64,000 nt of DNA from positions 676,940-740,939 of the forward strand of contig NZ_AUHA01000003.1 of the NCBI RefSeq assembly GCF_000422945.1, written 5' to 3'. A program made the position numbers and the translations under genes. The notes under the pieces were generated by a model. It ran no database searches, was not told the DNA's origin, and saw nothing but the letters and a program-made list of their open reading frames with translations. Numbering within the stretch: the stretch's first letter is position 1; every line of letters begins with the position of its first letter. Below, piece by piece: positions 51,409 to 60,588 of this stretch. The DNA is from Daejeonella oryzae DSM 19973 (GTDB lineage Bacteria > Bacteroidota > Bacteroidia > Sphingobacteriales > Sphingobacteriaceae).

Positions 51409-53040
51409 TTATAACGTTTCGTTTTCTTTATCATAGAATTTCTCAATAATCTGAATTTCTTTTTTAAATGATCTTGATGTTAGCAAACGAAGCAGTTGGT
51501 CTCTATCATAAGATACATCCATTAACGATGACTTGTATTTGCCACTATTTATCTTTCTTAAAAACTCAACACCATCACTCCAAAATCCACCAGTTGTAAG
51601 AATTACGGCTTTAATTTGTTTCCCTTCACCGATTTCCTTGGCAAATTGTTTTTGAGCGAATGGTACAGCTTTGCGAAAGAACCTTTTCAGGCTACTATGT
51701 GTGTCTAAATCACCAAGTGGGATGGTAGCGGCCTTGTCATAGCCCTTAAGTTCGACAAAGATGAGCTCATCAGGATTAGAAGATTTAATAATATAATCAT
51801 ATTCATGAGATATCTTTTGGCCATCGACTTCAAGCGTTAATATTTTCCCGGACGATATTTCTGAATTTGGAAACAGTGACCGAAGCAGCGGGTACATTAG
51901 AAATTCAAACAATATGCCCTTTAGAGCTTTAAGACTATCTTCCTGTCCGGCGTCCCGGATAGTTGACAAAACTTTTTCAACGCTTTCATCTATATTCTGC
52001 AGGTTGGAAACCCCGTTCTGCAAAAGATTTACCTTATCAACTATGTAATGGATCTTTGTTCCAAAGATTGATCCAATATCAAATGCCATAAAGCCAAGTT
52101 GCCTTATTGAATTAATAACATGCTCTGAGGCTTCACGATAGAAAATTATTGGCATAACTTTCCGTTCTCCAGTCTTTACGGAGTTAAGGGCGATTTGTAT
52201 GCGGTTATAAAAGCCGTCGAGGTCAATCCTATCATACGGCCTGTGCATCAATACATCAAGTGCCACAAAAGTTTCCTTTTCATTTTGATCAGCCTTTACT
52301 CCAGGTAGTGGATTTATACCTGTAGTTTTAGTATATGCAAATGCATCCCATAACTGTTTATTATGCTCAGCACCGATAGCCGGGGAATTTTTATTTCGAT
52401 ATATGATCCTGGAGTTGTCAATTATATTACACTTCCCAAGCCATCTGAGAATGTCGGGCATAAGATTAACATCTTCGACCATTCTAGAATAATGAACTCT
52501 CAAAAGTTCAGATTCAGTTTCCGAAGACAAGGTATTACCGCCTCTGGTATATAAGATATAATTGACGGAATTAGTATCACGGGTCTCATAAATGATTTCA
52601 AGTTTTTTTAAAATATTCAAGATATCCTTTAAGTAAGAAACTTTGGTTGAGGTCTCCTCAATAGGTGACGCTGTGAGCTTGATGGCTTCATAATATGATA
52701 TGACGCCATCATTGATATCCATTGCCTCCAGAAGTCTATATATAGGAGGTCTCGAGGCCACGCTGATCGCTTTTACACTATCAGCCGTGAGTTTCTCATC
52801 ATCATAAAGATAAATGTACTGGCCACCCTTCCCAAAAGTGAACGGCTTAGATGATTTGATTTCGTTTTCTGTTGCAGCACGTCCAATTATTTTTCTTGCA
52901 TAGGGATCACTCACGGAAAACTTTTTGACAAGAAGTTTTCTGAGTTCGCTGCCCGATTCATAAAGTTTTGTTGCTAAAATCTCACGCAAAAATTCGTTAT
53001 ACTTTGCTTGCTCGGAGTTTGCCTTTTTTTCTTTTGTCAC
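51409..53040 (-). CDS. Putative defence protein with PD-(D/E)XK nuclease domain
   Basis: This is a 543-residue soluble protein. The C-terminal 170 residues have a restriction-endonuclease-like pattern: E379 in ILFEFLMYP, D415 in HEYDYII, and E430-x-K432 in IFVELKG, at the spacing usual for PD-(D/E)XK folds. The N-terminal part (KYNEFLREILATKLYESGSELRKLLVKKFSVSDPYARKIIG) looks like a winged helix, and the middle is unrecognised. It stands alone on the minus strand next to a restriction-modification operon, so a role against foreign DNA is likely but inferred. No named family is recognised. Confidence 0.65.
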   Translation of the reverse strand: MTKEKKANSEQAKYNEFLREILATKLYESGSELRKLLVKKFSVSDPYARKIIGRAATENEIKSSKPFTFGKGGQYIYLYDDEKLTADSVKAISVASRPPIYRLLEAMDINDGVISYYEAIKLTASPIEETSTKVSYLKDILNILKKLEIIYETRDTNSVNYILYTRGGNTLSSETESELLRVHYSRMVEDVNLMPDILRWLGKCNIIDNSRIIYRNKNSPAIGAEHNKQLWDAFAYTKTTGINPLPGVKADQNEKETFVALDVLMHRPYDRIDLDGFYNRIQIALNSVKTGERKVMPIIFYREASEHVINSIRQLGFMAFDIGSIFGTKIHYIVDKVNLLQNGVSNLQNIDESVEKVLSTIRDAGQEDSLKALKGILFEFLMYPLLRSLFPNSEISSGKILTLEVDGQKISHEYDYIIKSSNPDELIFVELKGYDKAATIPLGDLDTHSSLKRFFRKAVPFAQKQFAKEIGEGKQIKAVILTTGGFWSDGVEFLRKINSGKYKSSLMDVSYDRDQLLRLLTSRSFKKEIQIIEKFYDKENETL

Positions 53041-53326
53041 ACTGCCCTTATTAATTATATTCCTTTATTTACTTATATCCTAAATCTTTTTAAAAATTTT
53101 CGATATTTACAATATCTAACTAATTTTATTTCAAATGGTTATCAATAATAAATTCATGGTATAACCTGATTCATTGTCACATAATGGTAGCATCGTAAGA
53201 AAAAGTAATATCTCGATTGGTTCAGCAGTGCTCGTATACCGGCATTGAAAGGTTCGTTTTAAAGAGCTGTGTGTAGCCTTCTTTGGTTAAGACGGTAATT
53301 CAAAAAAGCCGTCTGGTATAAAACAC

Positions 53327-53752
53327 TTAATAAGGATTTTCGTAAGCATAGACACTATATTTTGAAATGTCAAAAAGCTGTTTGGCAACTTCATCCATTT
53401 CCGAAAACTTTTCTCCAATATCTTCAGCTAAAATCCCAGGGTTCGCAAGTCTTATTGCCGTACCAGCCATACAAACCATTAACATACTTTCATCCCCACC
53501 CACTTCTGCGTCATCAATGTCTGTAGCAATAATTGCATTAGCGCCGATACTTACAGCATCAAGACGAAGTTGAGCTTTACAAAGATCTTCCCCTGCCTTT
53601 ATTTTAGTATTATATTTTTTTGATTGCATACCGAATAAATCTGTGAAGCTTGATGCAAATTCCGAAACAACTCCTGTCCCGGTAACTGATTGGGCAGTAA
53701 CTATTCTTAAAACTGTATAATCCCAGTCTTTGGGACTTTTTAATGTAACCAC
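53327..53752 (-). CDS. YbjQ/UPF0145 family protein
   Basis: This 141-residue protein has the YbjQ (UPF0145) core: LRIVTAQSVTGTGVVSEFASSFTDLFG, then KAGEDLCKAQLRLDAVSIGANAIIATDID and MLMVCMAGTAIRL. The family forms pentameric barrels of unknown function and is sometimes called heavy-metal-binding on weak grounds. It follows a 73-residue zinc-ribbon gene by six bases. In some relatives the two parts are a single protein. Confidence 0.85.
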   Translation of the reverse strand: MVTLKSPKDWDYTVLRIVTAQSVTGTGVVSEFASSFTDLFGMQSKKYNTKIKAGEDLCKAQLRLDAVSIGANAIIATDIDDAEVGGDESMLMVCMAGTAIRLANPGILAEDIGEKFSEMDEVAKQLFDISKYSVYAYENPY

Positions 53753-53758
53753 AGGTAT

Positions 53759-53980
53759 CTATCTGATTAATTCTTTTAAAGATGTATTCAACTTTGTATT
53801 CTGCGATCTCCAAGCTGACGAGGCCTTTATAGCTAAATCGGGAGAACATTTTGTGCAATAATCATCAGATTGAAGATTCGCAAAGCGATTAATAAACTCT
53901 GTTTTTCTTTTCTCAATAAGCTCAGTTGACCCGAAAAACCCGCTTTTAAGGGATGCTTTACAATTGGTACAATAATCCAT
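53759..53980 (-). CDS. Zinc-ribbon protein coupled to YbjQ
   Basis: This 73-residue protein has CTNC near the start and YCTKC around residue 41, a likely four-cysteine zinc site, and ends in a helical segment. The stop codon is six bases before the YbjQ ATG. It is probably the N-terminal partner of that protein, translated separately. Confidence 0.65.
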   Translation of the reverse strand: MDYCTNCKASLKSGFFGSTELIEKRKTEFINRFANLQSDDYCTKCSPDLAIKASSAWRSQNTKLNTSLKELIR

Positions 53981-54350
53981 TTATTTTATTTAATCTAAGC
54001 TATTTGTTGATGCTGCAGTTACGTTAATTCGTAAAATCCATGAGAAAATTTATTTGTTTAACTTATTCACCTTTTAATAGCTGCCATATAATGTTATCTG
54101 CCATTAATTTAATCGTTAATTATTATTTGAAGATTAATCATCAATAAAAAGGGTGAAAGGTAGGAATTACTGAGGGAACGGTAAGATTAATTAGCAAATG
54201 TGGAAATGAGCAAATTAGCAAATGAAAGAATGGTGAACGGTAGGAATTATTGAGGTAAAATAATTGACTTCGCTCTGGAGGAAACCGTATCTTGATTCTT
54301 TAGAAAATATTTACCTTACACAAAATACTCAAAATTTTAATTCTTTAAAT
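53981..54350. repeat. Gene-free stretch with two partial copies of a dispersed repeat
   Basis: Copy A (54151-54189) reads GGGTGAAAGGTAGGAATTAC then TGAGGGAACGGTAAGATTA; copy B (54232-54261) reads GGTGAACGGTAGGAATTATT then GAGGTAAAAT. Between them ATTAGCAAATG occurs twice. Related copies lie at 56593-56676 and 57585-57668. No gene is present in the stretch. Confidence 0.7.
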
Positions 54351-55508
54351 ATGTCAGAAGAGTTTGCAGAAAATTTACATGAAGTTGCTGACCCGGCTCC
54401 AAAGAAAAAAATAAAAAAAATACTCACAAAAGAAGAAAAAGAAGCAAAAGCTTTAGTAGAAAGAAAATTGCTTATTGATCGTGTTGCGAGCGGTACTATC
54501 TCCACAGTGAAGGATAAGGTTGCTTTTATCTTAAATAATCACAACGAAGCCAGAAACTCCGATATTAAACTGGCTTATATTTATTGGCGTAATTTTGAAG
54601 AAGAAAAACTAGAAGGCAAAGAAGATATATCTGTTGAAACAATGCTTAAACTCACCAAGCAAATCACCTTAGCAAGGTGGCGAGCCAAGATCCAGTACGA
54701 ATACAAACTATTTCTTGCAGACGAAGATGTACAAGTATCTCGAGGAAAGTTACAGGGACAATATAAAAGAGATGCATTGGTGAACAAGCCTCTAAATCTT
54801 CCTTTATATCAGGTCTTTATTGACGAAACTGGCAAAAATGATGAATATCTCTCAGTGGGATCGCTATGGCTTCTTGGTTATAATGCCAAGCTTATTATTC
54901 ATTCTATGGAAATTAATGAATGGAGAAAAAGGCAAAACATTGAGTACGAATTTCATTTCAGTAAATTGAGCAAACATAAGTTGGAAGTATATAAAGACTT
55001 TTTTAGGCTTTTTATCTCAAAATTTCCTGACATTGGATTTAAAGTCATTGTGTTAAAATCAAAAGGACTGGCAAATAAAAATGAAGCAATCGTTGATCTG
55101 ACATTTCATTTGTTACATAAGGGTATCCTCCATGAGCATGATTCTAAAAGAGCGCCACTTCCAAGAATGCTTCAGGTAAGAATAGATGACGAAGAAAGTG
55201 GAAGTGACACGCTAAAGCTTGAAAACATAAAGGAAAGACTTAATGGTCAAAAGGTAGCTGGTTTACATCTAGACGTATTTGAAGCGGTGTCATCCGCGAA
55301 AAATCACTTTATCCAAGCTGTCGATCTTTTCACCGGGGCAATCAACAGAAAATTGAATTTTTCAGGTGACCCAAACTTTAAGGACGGATTTGCAGATTTC
55401 ATTTTCGATATTTTAGGATTTGACATTGTGAATGTTGATACTTCGGTTGATGATCCAGGAACATCTAGGGTTTTTAATTTGAGTGCTAAGCATGACGACG
55501 CTCTTTGA
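54351..55508 (+). CDS. DUF3800 domain protein (RNase H-like fold)
   Basis: This is a 385-residue protein. The first 150 residues are lysine- and glutamate-rich and helical (KKKIKKILTKEEKEAKALVERKL). The DUF3800 domain starts with QVFIDETGKNDEYLSVGS, whose acidic residues correspond to the first RNase H-like strand, and ends with HFIQAVDLFTGAINRKL (the late Asp). DUF3800 proteins are found in many defence islands and mobile elements and are suspected nucleases. The ATG at 54351 was chosen; a TTG at 54264 would add 29 residues. Confidence 0.8.
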   Translation: MSEEFAENLHEVADPAPKKKIKKILTKEEKEAKALVERKLLIDRVASGTISTVKDKVAFILNNHNEARNSDIKLAYIYWRNFEEEKLEGKEDISVETMLKLTKQITLARWRAKIQYEYKLFLADEDVQVSRGKLQGQYKRDALVNKPLNLPLYQVFIDETGKNDEYLSVGSLWLLGYNAKLIIHSMEINEWRKRQNIEYEFHFSKLSKHKLEVYKDFFRLFISKFPDIGFKVIVLKSKGLANKNEAIVDLTFHLLHKGILHEHDSKRAPLPRMLQVRIDDEESGSDTLKLENIKERLNGQKVAGLHLDVFEAVSSAKNHFIQAVDLFTGAINRKLNFSGDPNFKDGFADFIFDILGFDIVNVDTSVDDPGTSRVFNLSAKHDDAL

Positions 55509-55556
55509 AAACCATGAAATAACGAAGCTTTTTCGCGATTCCACCCAATGAAAACA

Positions 55557-55585
55557 AAAAAACCTGAAACGACGTCCAGGTTTTA
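55557..55585 (-). terminator. Intrinsic terminator, mainly minus strand
   Basis: AAAACCTG and CAGGTTTT enclose about ten bases. On the minus strand the stem is followed by TTTTTTTGTTTT, so it should end the hicAB transcript; on the plus strand it lies 50 bases after the DUF3800 gene. Confidence 0.75.
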
Positions 55586-55653
55586 GGTCCTTATTTTAGA
55601 GTGCACCACTAAAGCAAATGAATTGCGGGGCACTAATGCTATAAACTTATAAT

Positions 55654-56040
55654 TTATTCTGCAAATACAAAAGCGTCCTTTAATTCATCAGCAAGTTGAT
55701 GAAGCGTAGTCTCAATTCTTTTCCCTTGGCTTGCGGAAGGGTGTTTAACCCCGGAGGCGTACTGTCGCAATAAACCGGGGTTCATTCCGGCCCGTTCTGC
55801 TACTTTTGATATTTTTAAATAATCAAATTTTAAGAAGAGTGCATATACGTCATAAAGATGATCAAACTCTACATCTTCTGGTTTCACATCTTCGAAATCA
55901 AATAATACTCCTTTTATTTTTTCTTCTAACTCAGTGACAGAGTTTCCAAAATCTGAAACCAGGTTATCCTTATAATTTACTCTTCCCCATAGACCATCTT
56001 CGGCTTGTTCGATGATCAACTCCATTTTAATCCTTTTCAT
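55654..56040 (-). CDS. hicB: HicB-like antitoxin
   Basis: This 128-residue protein has an N-terminal HicB fold (LIIEQAEDGLWGRVNYKDNLVSDFGNSVTELEEKIKGVL) and a C-terminal helix-turn-helix (LKISKVAERAGMNPGLLRQYASGVKHPS). It would neutralise HicA and repress the operon through the HTH. It lies 150 bases downstream of hicA on the minus strand, an unusually long gap for hicAB. The toxin-first gene order is the usual one. Confidence 0.82.
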   Translation of the reverse strand: MKRIKMELIIEQAEDGLWGRVNYKDNLVSDFGNSVTELEEKIKGVLFDFEDVKPEDVEFDHLYDVYALFLKFDYLKISKVAERAGMNPGLLRQYASGVKHPSASQGKRIETTLHQLADELKDAFVFAE

Positions 56041-56190
56041 GTTAAATCCCTTTTATTAGTTTTTCTAATAACCATAACCTTTGTATGCTGGTGAGGCGGG
56101 TTACTATTATCGTCCCTGTATCGCCGGGCATCGACTGCTTTTTAATGATCAGTTACATTATAAATGAAAGAAGTAAAGAAACAGGAAGGA

Positions 56191-56373
56191 CTACTTTAGT
56201 CCCGCCTGTTTTAGAATTGAGTTCAGCGTTCCTTTTGGGATATCACCGCCATGTACCGGTATTGTAACCTTACCTGGCTTTAAAGGATGCTCCAATTGAA
56301 GATGACTCCCCTTTTGACTCTTTTCTTCCCACCCATGTTGCTTTAACAACTTGATTACCGCCTTCACTTTCAT
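56191..56373 (-). CDS. hicA: HicA-like mRNA interferase toxin
   Basis: This 60-residue protein is a complete HicA: MKVKAVIKLLKQHGWEEKSQKGSHLQLEHPL, then GKVTIPVHGGDIPKGTLNSILKQAGL. The catalytic His of this double-stranded-RNA-binding-like fold is in KGSHLQL. It cleaves mRNA when released from HicB. The ATG at 56373 matches the family N-terminus; an in-frame ATG at 56388 would add five residues. Confidence 0.88.
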   Translation of the reverse strand: MKVKAVIKLLKQHGWEEKSQKGSHLQLEHPLKPGKVTIPVHGGDIPKGTLNSILKQAGLK

Positions 56374-56875
56374 AAACAAAGGTAGCAAATTTGCTACTTT
56401 TTATAAAATTTTTTATATTTTTTTTTGTAAAATATTTTATAAAAATCTCGGGTAAAGTTTATACAACATGTTCATGGGTAATCCATACGGTTGCATGAAA
56501 CTTGAGGTGCATAATTAAATGATGAGATAAAATCTATAGAATCTTAACATAGCCCCATTATTATATCTTTGGTTCTGCCAGCCTGCCTTTGAGGGTGAAC
56601 GGTAGTAATTATTGAGGGAACGGTAAAATTGGCTGGAACAGCGATTGGAATGATTGGAAGAGTGGGTATGATTTTATAATACAGTGGTTATAATGTTTTA
56701 CACTGCCTGTGCATAGGCAGTGGTTTAGGATCAACGATTAGTGCCCTAATATTATTTCGATGATGAAATAACTTAGATTTGAGTTAAATCAAATGTATAC
56801 TCATAATTAATGACGGTTTTGTCAAGTGTTTATACTTATTTTGGCCGCAGAAATAATTACTTCTCTTTTCCTTAA
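56374..56875. other. Intergenic stretch with a dispersed repeat copy
   Basis: It contains the hicA promoter region and repeat copy C at 56593-56676 (listed separately). The rest is AT-rich DNA without recognisable genes. Confidence 0.4.
56593..56676. repeat. Dispersed intergenic repeat, copy C
   Basis: It begins GGGTGAACGGTAGTAATTAT and continues TGAGGGAACGGTAAAATT, GGCTGGAACAGCGATTGGAA, TGATTGGAAGAGTGGGTATG. The middle 45 bases are nearly identical to copy D at 57585-57668, and the first 40 resemble copies A and B near 54.2 kb. Confidence 0.8.
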
Positions 56876-57556
56876 ATGAAACAAAGTCAGATCTTAGAAT
56901 TCATACGCCTAAATAGTCATGAACAGTTAAAATCATATCAATCAGAATTAAAAGAAAGCCTTAAAGACCTAGAGCAATCCATAAACAGACTATATTTTTG
57001 GATGATAATAACCGGCGTTCTATACTATCTGTTTAGATTATCAGCTATTACCTCATTTGAATTTAGTATAATAAAATTATCTGATCTTAAGATTATTGAG
57101 ATATTGACCCCACCCCTCTTTTCAATTATGTTGCTCTATAATTTTCTTTTCAATAATAGGAAAGCCGAACTTCTGCATTTTTCAAAATTGATTGCCACTA
57201 GACTATACAAAACTGGAAAGTTTGATCATTTAGATTTGATAGCCGGTCGTCCAAAAGATTATGTAAGACTCATTCAACCATTTTCGATATCCAATGAACT
57301 AATGAAAAGGGATTATCAGGTTAAAGTTTCAGTTATTGAGACCATATTAAGATTACCTTCATTAATAATTGGAATTGGTCCTATCATCTTTGCATTCATT
57401 TGTACAAAACACTTATATGTGAATTACTTCAACAGCTTAGCTACCAAACTTTCGTTTCTTTTTACAGTATGGCTCTTAGCGTATACAGCGTTTTTATTGG
57501 GCAAAGTAATGTATCTCGAAGCAAGAAACACTCAAACGACTGAAGATCAAAATTAA
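56876..57556 (+). CDS. Hypothetical four-helix membrane protein
   Basis: This is a 226-residue protein with a helical N-terminus (LKSYQSELKESLKDLEQSINRL) and four predicted membrane helices: about 41-61 (FWMIITGVLYYLFRLSAI), 74-92 (PPLFSIMLLYNFLF), 158-177 (LIIGIGPIIFAFICTKHL) and 192-213 (LFTVWLLAYTAFLLGKVMYL). No family is recognised. It is flanked on both sides by copies of the dispersed repeat, which suggests that it is part of a variable, exchangeable region. Confidence 0.6.
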   Translation: MKQSQILEFIRLNSHEQLKSYQSELKESLKDLEQSINRLYFWMIITGVLYYLFRLSAITSFEFSIIKLSDLKIIEILTPPLFSIMLLYNFLFNNRKAELLHFSKLIATRLYKTGKFDHLDLIAGRPKDYVRLIQPFSISNELMKRDYQVKVSVIETILRLPSLIIGIGPIIFAFICTKHLYVNYFNSLATKLSFLFTVWLLAYTAFLLGKVMYLEARNTQTTEDQN

Positions 57557-57584
57557 GTAATTAAATTCTTTAAATGTTAAAAAA

Positions 57585-57668
57585 GGGTTGCAGTCAGGAT
57601 TAATGAGGGAACGGTAAAATTGGCTGGAACTGTGATTGGAATGATTGAATGATGGGCTATGATTTATA
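57585..57668. repeat. Dispersed intergenic repeat, copy D
   Basis: It contains TGAGGGAACGGTAAAATTGG, then CTGGAACTGTGATTGGAATG and ATTGAATGATGGGCTATGAT. It aligns with copy C over almost its whole length and diverges only in the first 20 bases. Confidence 0.8.
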
Positions 57669-57714
57669 GTGCCCGGGTAAAGTGTCTCTTAAAATTTCGC
57701 TAATAAGGGTTCTA

Positions 57715-57930
57715 TCAATTTTTCATCATATTTAGATCGGCTTCAATAAAATCATTAGGCTGAATATTTGAAATGACAGGGGTAATTTTTCTTAGTTTTT
57801 TTACCGCCTGTTTATCATTTTTATAAGTGAGCTATATAATTGAAATGCCTTCTGATATTTCGGGTCGTTTGAAATGGCCAAATCACAAAACTCGTAGTCT
57901 TCAGTCTCCCACTCCGTAATAGTCCTTGAA
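57715..57930 (-). pseudogene. Frameshifted remnant of an unrecognised protein
   Basis: On the minus strand two frames join into one protein-like sequence: ITEWETEDYEFCDLAISNDP and KYQKAFQLYSSLIK in one frame, then NDKQAVKKLRKITPVISNIQ and PNDFIEADLNMMKN with a stop at 57715-57717 in another. The switch lies in an A-run near 57822. No start codon is visible. The codon pattern looks coding, but I do not recognise the family. Confidence 0.45.
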
Positions 57931-58905
57931 AAATAGGTCGCCAAGGACGGAATCCTGAAAGTGGAGTTCAGTTTATGAGACTTTGAGTCCTATACAGGAG
58001 CAGTGGACCCGGTATGTAAAGCCATTATAGCTTATACTTATATCCCGCTTCATTACAATTATAATATGCAAACTGCACAGTTAACTCATGCCCGGGAATC
58101 GAAAACATCCCCAAAGTATTTTCTGATGATTACAGGCATTAATGTAAAGTTAAAACCGTATGACCCCGTTTGACAAAGTGTATTGACAAGCTTAATCAGT
58201 ATGAGTTTTATATTTGTAAAGCTTAAACCGTAAACCGTTCGCTTTTTGTAAAGCTATTTAAGTGTAAGACATATTGGCTTTTCTTCGGCTCTTATTCGGT
58301 TCTTGTTCGGGTAAATATGCATTCAGACTATCTTAAACCAGGATATAGCCGAAGAAGGAGCGACTGAGAACCGAACAATGTACCTTTGAAGATAGTTTTG
58401 TATCCTATCTGAGACTCGAGTAGAAACAAAAAAGGATCAAATTAATAATTTGACCCTTTCAGAAAGGAGGCTACTGGAAATTTAGTCTCTTTATTGATAT
58501 CAGGAAAGGTAGTTTTCCTTATATCTTCAATATTTTCGAACTGTTCTAAATATTTTTGTGAATATATCTTCTATTTGTGGGTACGTCTTTCATACAGGCC
58601 AAGCTTGAATACTAAATATAGCACAATTATCTATATTGCCCAAAAAGCAGCAGGTTAAAATAGGATCAAATTGATTCCATGGGGTTGATAATTCCTAACT
58701 AAATTATATACACAAGTTCCCCATTGTTGTGAAGATTCCTGGCTTTTGGCACCAGACACAGATGCCTTAGTTGAAGGCGAACATCTATCAAAAAGTTACG
58801 AAGATATGGCTTTTCCCCAAGCTGATGATAGGTAATAAGCAGAATTGCGCCTATTATAAAATAATTCTACACTGATACCATCCTAATCTAAAAGCAATCG
58901 TCATA

Positions 58906-58950
58906 AAAATAAATTTGACCATGTCACCACAAACCTTAAAAAAAGGAGCC
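58906..58950 (+). promoter_or_regulatory. Shared upstream element, copy 2
   Basis: AAAATAAATT, three bases, CCATGTCACCAC, ten bases, AAAAGGA: the same blocks as at 35296-35336. It ends about 70 bases before the GNAT start codon. Confidence 0.55.
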
Positions 58951-59017
58951 TAAATTTAATTTAGTTTCTAACTGATTAACATCAATACCGGATGTTATTT
59001 CTTTAACGAACAAATCT

Positions 59018-59599
59018 ATGAGACAGGCGACTACTAAAGATAAAGACCATATAACAGATCTATTAACCTGTGCTTTTACTGACAATCAAAGTGTTAATTA
59101 TATTATTAAACAGGATGAAAAAAGACTAAAGAGGATTAAGGCGTTAATGTCATACTCTTTTGAAATTTGCAAGCTGTTTGGCGAAGTCTATTTGTCTGAT
59201 GATGATCATGCTTGCGCTTTGATAGTGTATCCCCATAAAAAGCGAACTTCTTTTAAATCAATCCTGTTAGATATTCAACTCATTTATAACTGCATCGGTT
59301 TTTTTCATATAGGCCGGGCTCTTAAAAGGGAATTAAAAATCGGAAAAATCCAACCAAAAGAAAAAAAATATTACCTATGGTTTATTGGCGTTGATCCCGC
59401 TTATCAAAGTAAAGGAATTGGCTCTGAGTTTCTGATGGAGGTAATTGAAGACAGCGAAAAAAAACATCTTCCAATCTATCTGGAAACCTCTACCCTGCGT
59501 AACCTGCCCTTTTATACTAAAATGGGTTTTAGCGTATATCATCAATTGAATTTATCTTATCAGCTCTATTTTTTAAGAAGATTTCAATCTAAAATATAA
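59018..59599 (+). CDS. GNAT family N-acetyltransferase
   Basis: This 193-residue protein has a GNAT fold: MRQATTKDKDHITDLLTCAF at the start, and the acetyl-CoA motif A in YLWFIGVDPAYQSKGIGSEFLMEVIEDSE, followed by PIYLETSTLRNLPFYTKMGF. The acceptor is unknown. The membrane-linked LuxR gene starts four bases later, so they form a pair. The upstream element is shared with the alpha-oxoamine synthase, which suggests common regulation. Confidence 0.85.
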   Translation: MRQATTKDKDHITDLLTCAFTDNQSVNYIIKQDEKRLKRIKALMSYSFEICKLFGEVYLSDDDHACALIVYPHKKRTSFKSILLDIQLIYNCIGFFHIGRALKRELKIGKIQPKEKKYYLWFIGVDPAYQSKGIGSEFLMEVIEDSEKKHLPIYLETSTLRNLPFYTKMGFSVYHQLNLSYQLYFLRRFQSKI

Positions 59600-59603
59600 T
59601 ATT

Positions 59604-60560
59604 ATGAATGTATTTGGCACAGAAATGCTTTTAGTAACCTGCATTTTCGCATTACTTGAAATTGTGATGTTCTTCTATCAGTTTATTCATTACTTATCAC
59701 GTCCTGAGGAAAAGCAAAGACTCTACTATCTTATACTACTGTTTCTGCTTATTGTTTATAACATCAGCGGCGGACTCTTTCCCGATCCGAAAATCGATAT
59801 TCCGGTTGTCGCTCAAAATATTATTGCATATGGTAGTGGTTTTCTGATGGCCTCCTATTTTCCGTATTATTTTTACAAAGGGTTTGATTTGATCAGGTTG
59901 CGATTCCATGCTTTATATGGGGTTTTGTTATTTTTAATCCTGCCTTTTGTAATCTTCTTTGTGATCGTTTATTCCATCCAACAGAGTTTAGATTTTGCAA
60001 TCAAATTCGGCATCATTATTCCATTTTTCTATTCAATTGTACTCCTTTGGGCAATCATGAGGGCAATCAGGTTAAAATACAGGGATCATAAAAGCAGGGG
60101 AAATTTCATGGAAGTGGTTGCCGTTTATCTGGCAGTAATTCCCTGGGTAATGATGACTCCTATTGCCTATTTTGATTTAGGCCAATTAATAGAAGTACTC
60201 TGCACAAATGGTGGTTTTGTAGTCATAAGTATATTATTCATATCCAAATCAATCAGCAGATCCAGGTTAGAATATCAGAGACTGATGGAGTTGAATGCCG
60301 GCGGAGTACCGCCAATACTGTTTATGGAAAACTGCTTTTTATATAAATTAACCAACCGCGAAATTGAAATAGTAAAGCTACTGAGGCAGGGTAAAAAATA
60401 TCAGCTTATAGCCGAAAAATTATTTATATCTGAATTTACGGTGAAAAAACATGTTCATAATATTTTTCAAAAAACTGAAGTAAATAATAAAGTTGAGCTA
60501 GTCCATAAGCTTGACCAGCAACAATTTTTCCAGGGAAACAACCGACTGAGACAGGCTTAA
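59604..60560 (+). CDS. Membrane-bound LuxR-type transcriptional regulator
   Basis: This 318-residue protein has seven predicted membrane helices in the first 225 residues (starting LLVTCIFALLEIVMFFYQF and ending GGFVVISILFISK) and a C-terminal LuxR/GerE helix-turn-helix (LTNREIEIVKLLRQGKKYQLIAEKLFISEFTVKKHVHNIFQKTEV). It probably senses a membrane or external signal and binds DNA from the membrane. It is co-transcribed with the GNAT gene. Its target is not known; the shared element at 35296 and 58906 is a candidate. Confidence 0.85.
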   Translation: MNVFGTEMLLVTCIFALLEIVMFFYQFIHYLSRPEEKQRLYYLILLFLLIVYNISGGLFPDPKIDIPVVAQNIIAYGSGFLMASYFPYYFYKGFDLIRLRFHALYGVLLFLILPFVIFFVIVYSIQQSLDFAIKFGIIIPFFYSIVLLWAIMRAIRLKYRDHKSRGNFMEVVAVYLAVIPWVMMTPIAYFDLGQLIEVLCTNGGFVVISILFISKSISRSRLEYQRLMELNAGGVPPILFMENCFLYKLTNREIEIVKLLRQGKKYQLIAEKLFISEFTVKKHVHNIFQKTEVNNKVELVHKLDQQQFFQGNNRLRQA

Positions 60561-60588
60561 ATCATAGAAAACAAAGGAGAAGATTTCT

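Larger units (their letters stand above)
57557..59017. other. Long gene-poor region with decayed genes
   Basis: 1.46 kb holds no intact gene. It contains repeat copy D, a minus-strand pseudogene remnant at 57715-57930, a plus-strand coding-like stretch at about 58738-58833 (WLLAPDTDALVEGEHLSK then SYEDMAFPQADDR and a stop), and a hairpin AAAGG-TCAAATT / AATTTGA-CCTTT at 58430-58460. The rest is featureless AT-rich DNA; the shared regulatory element at 58906 lies near its end. Confidence 0.5.
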
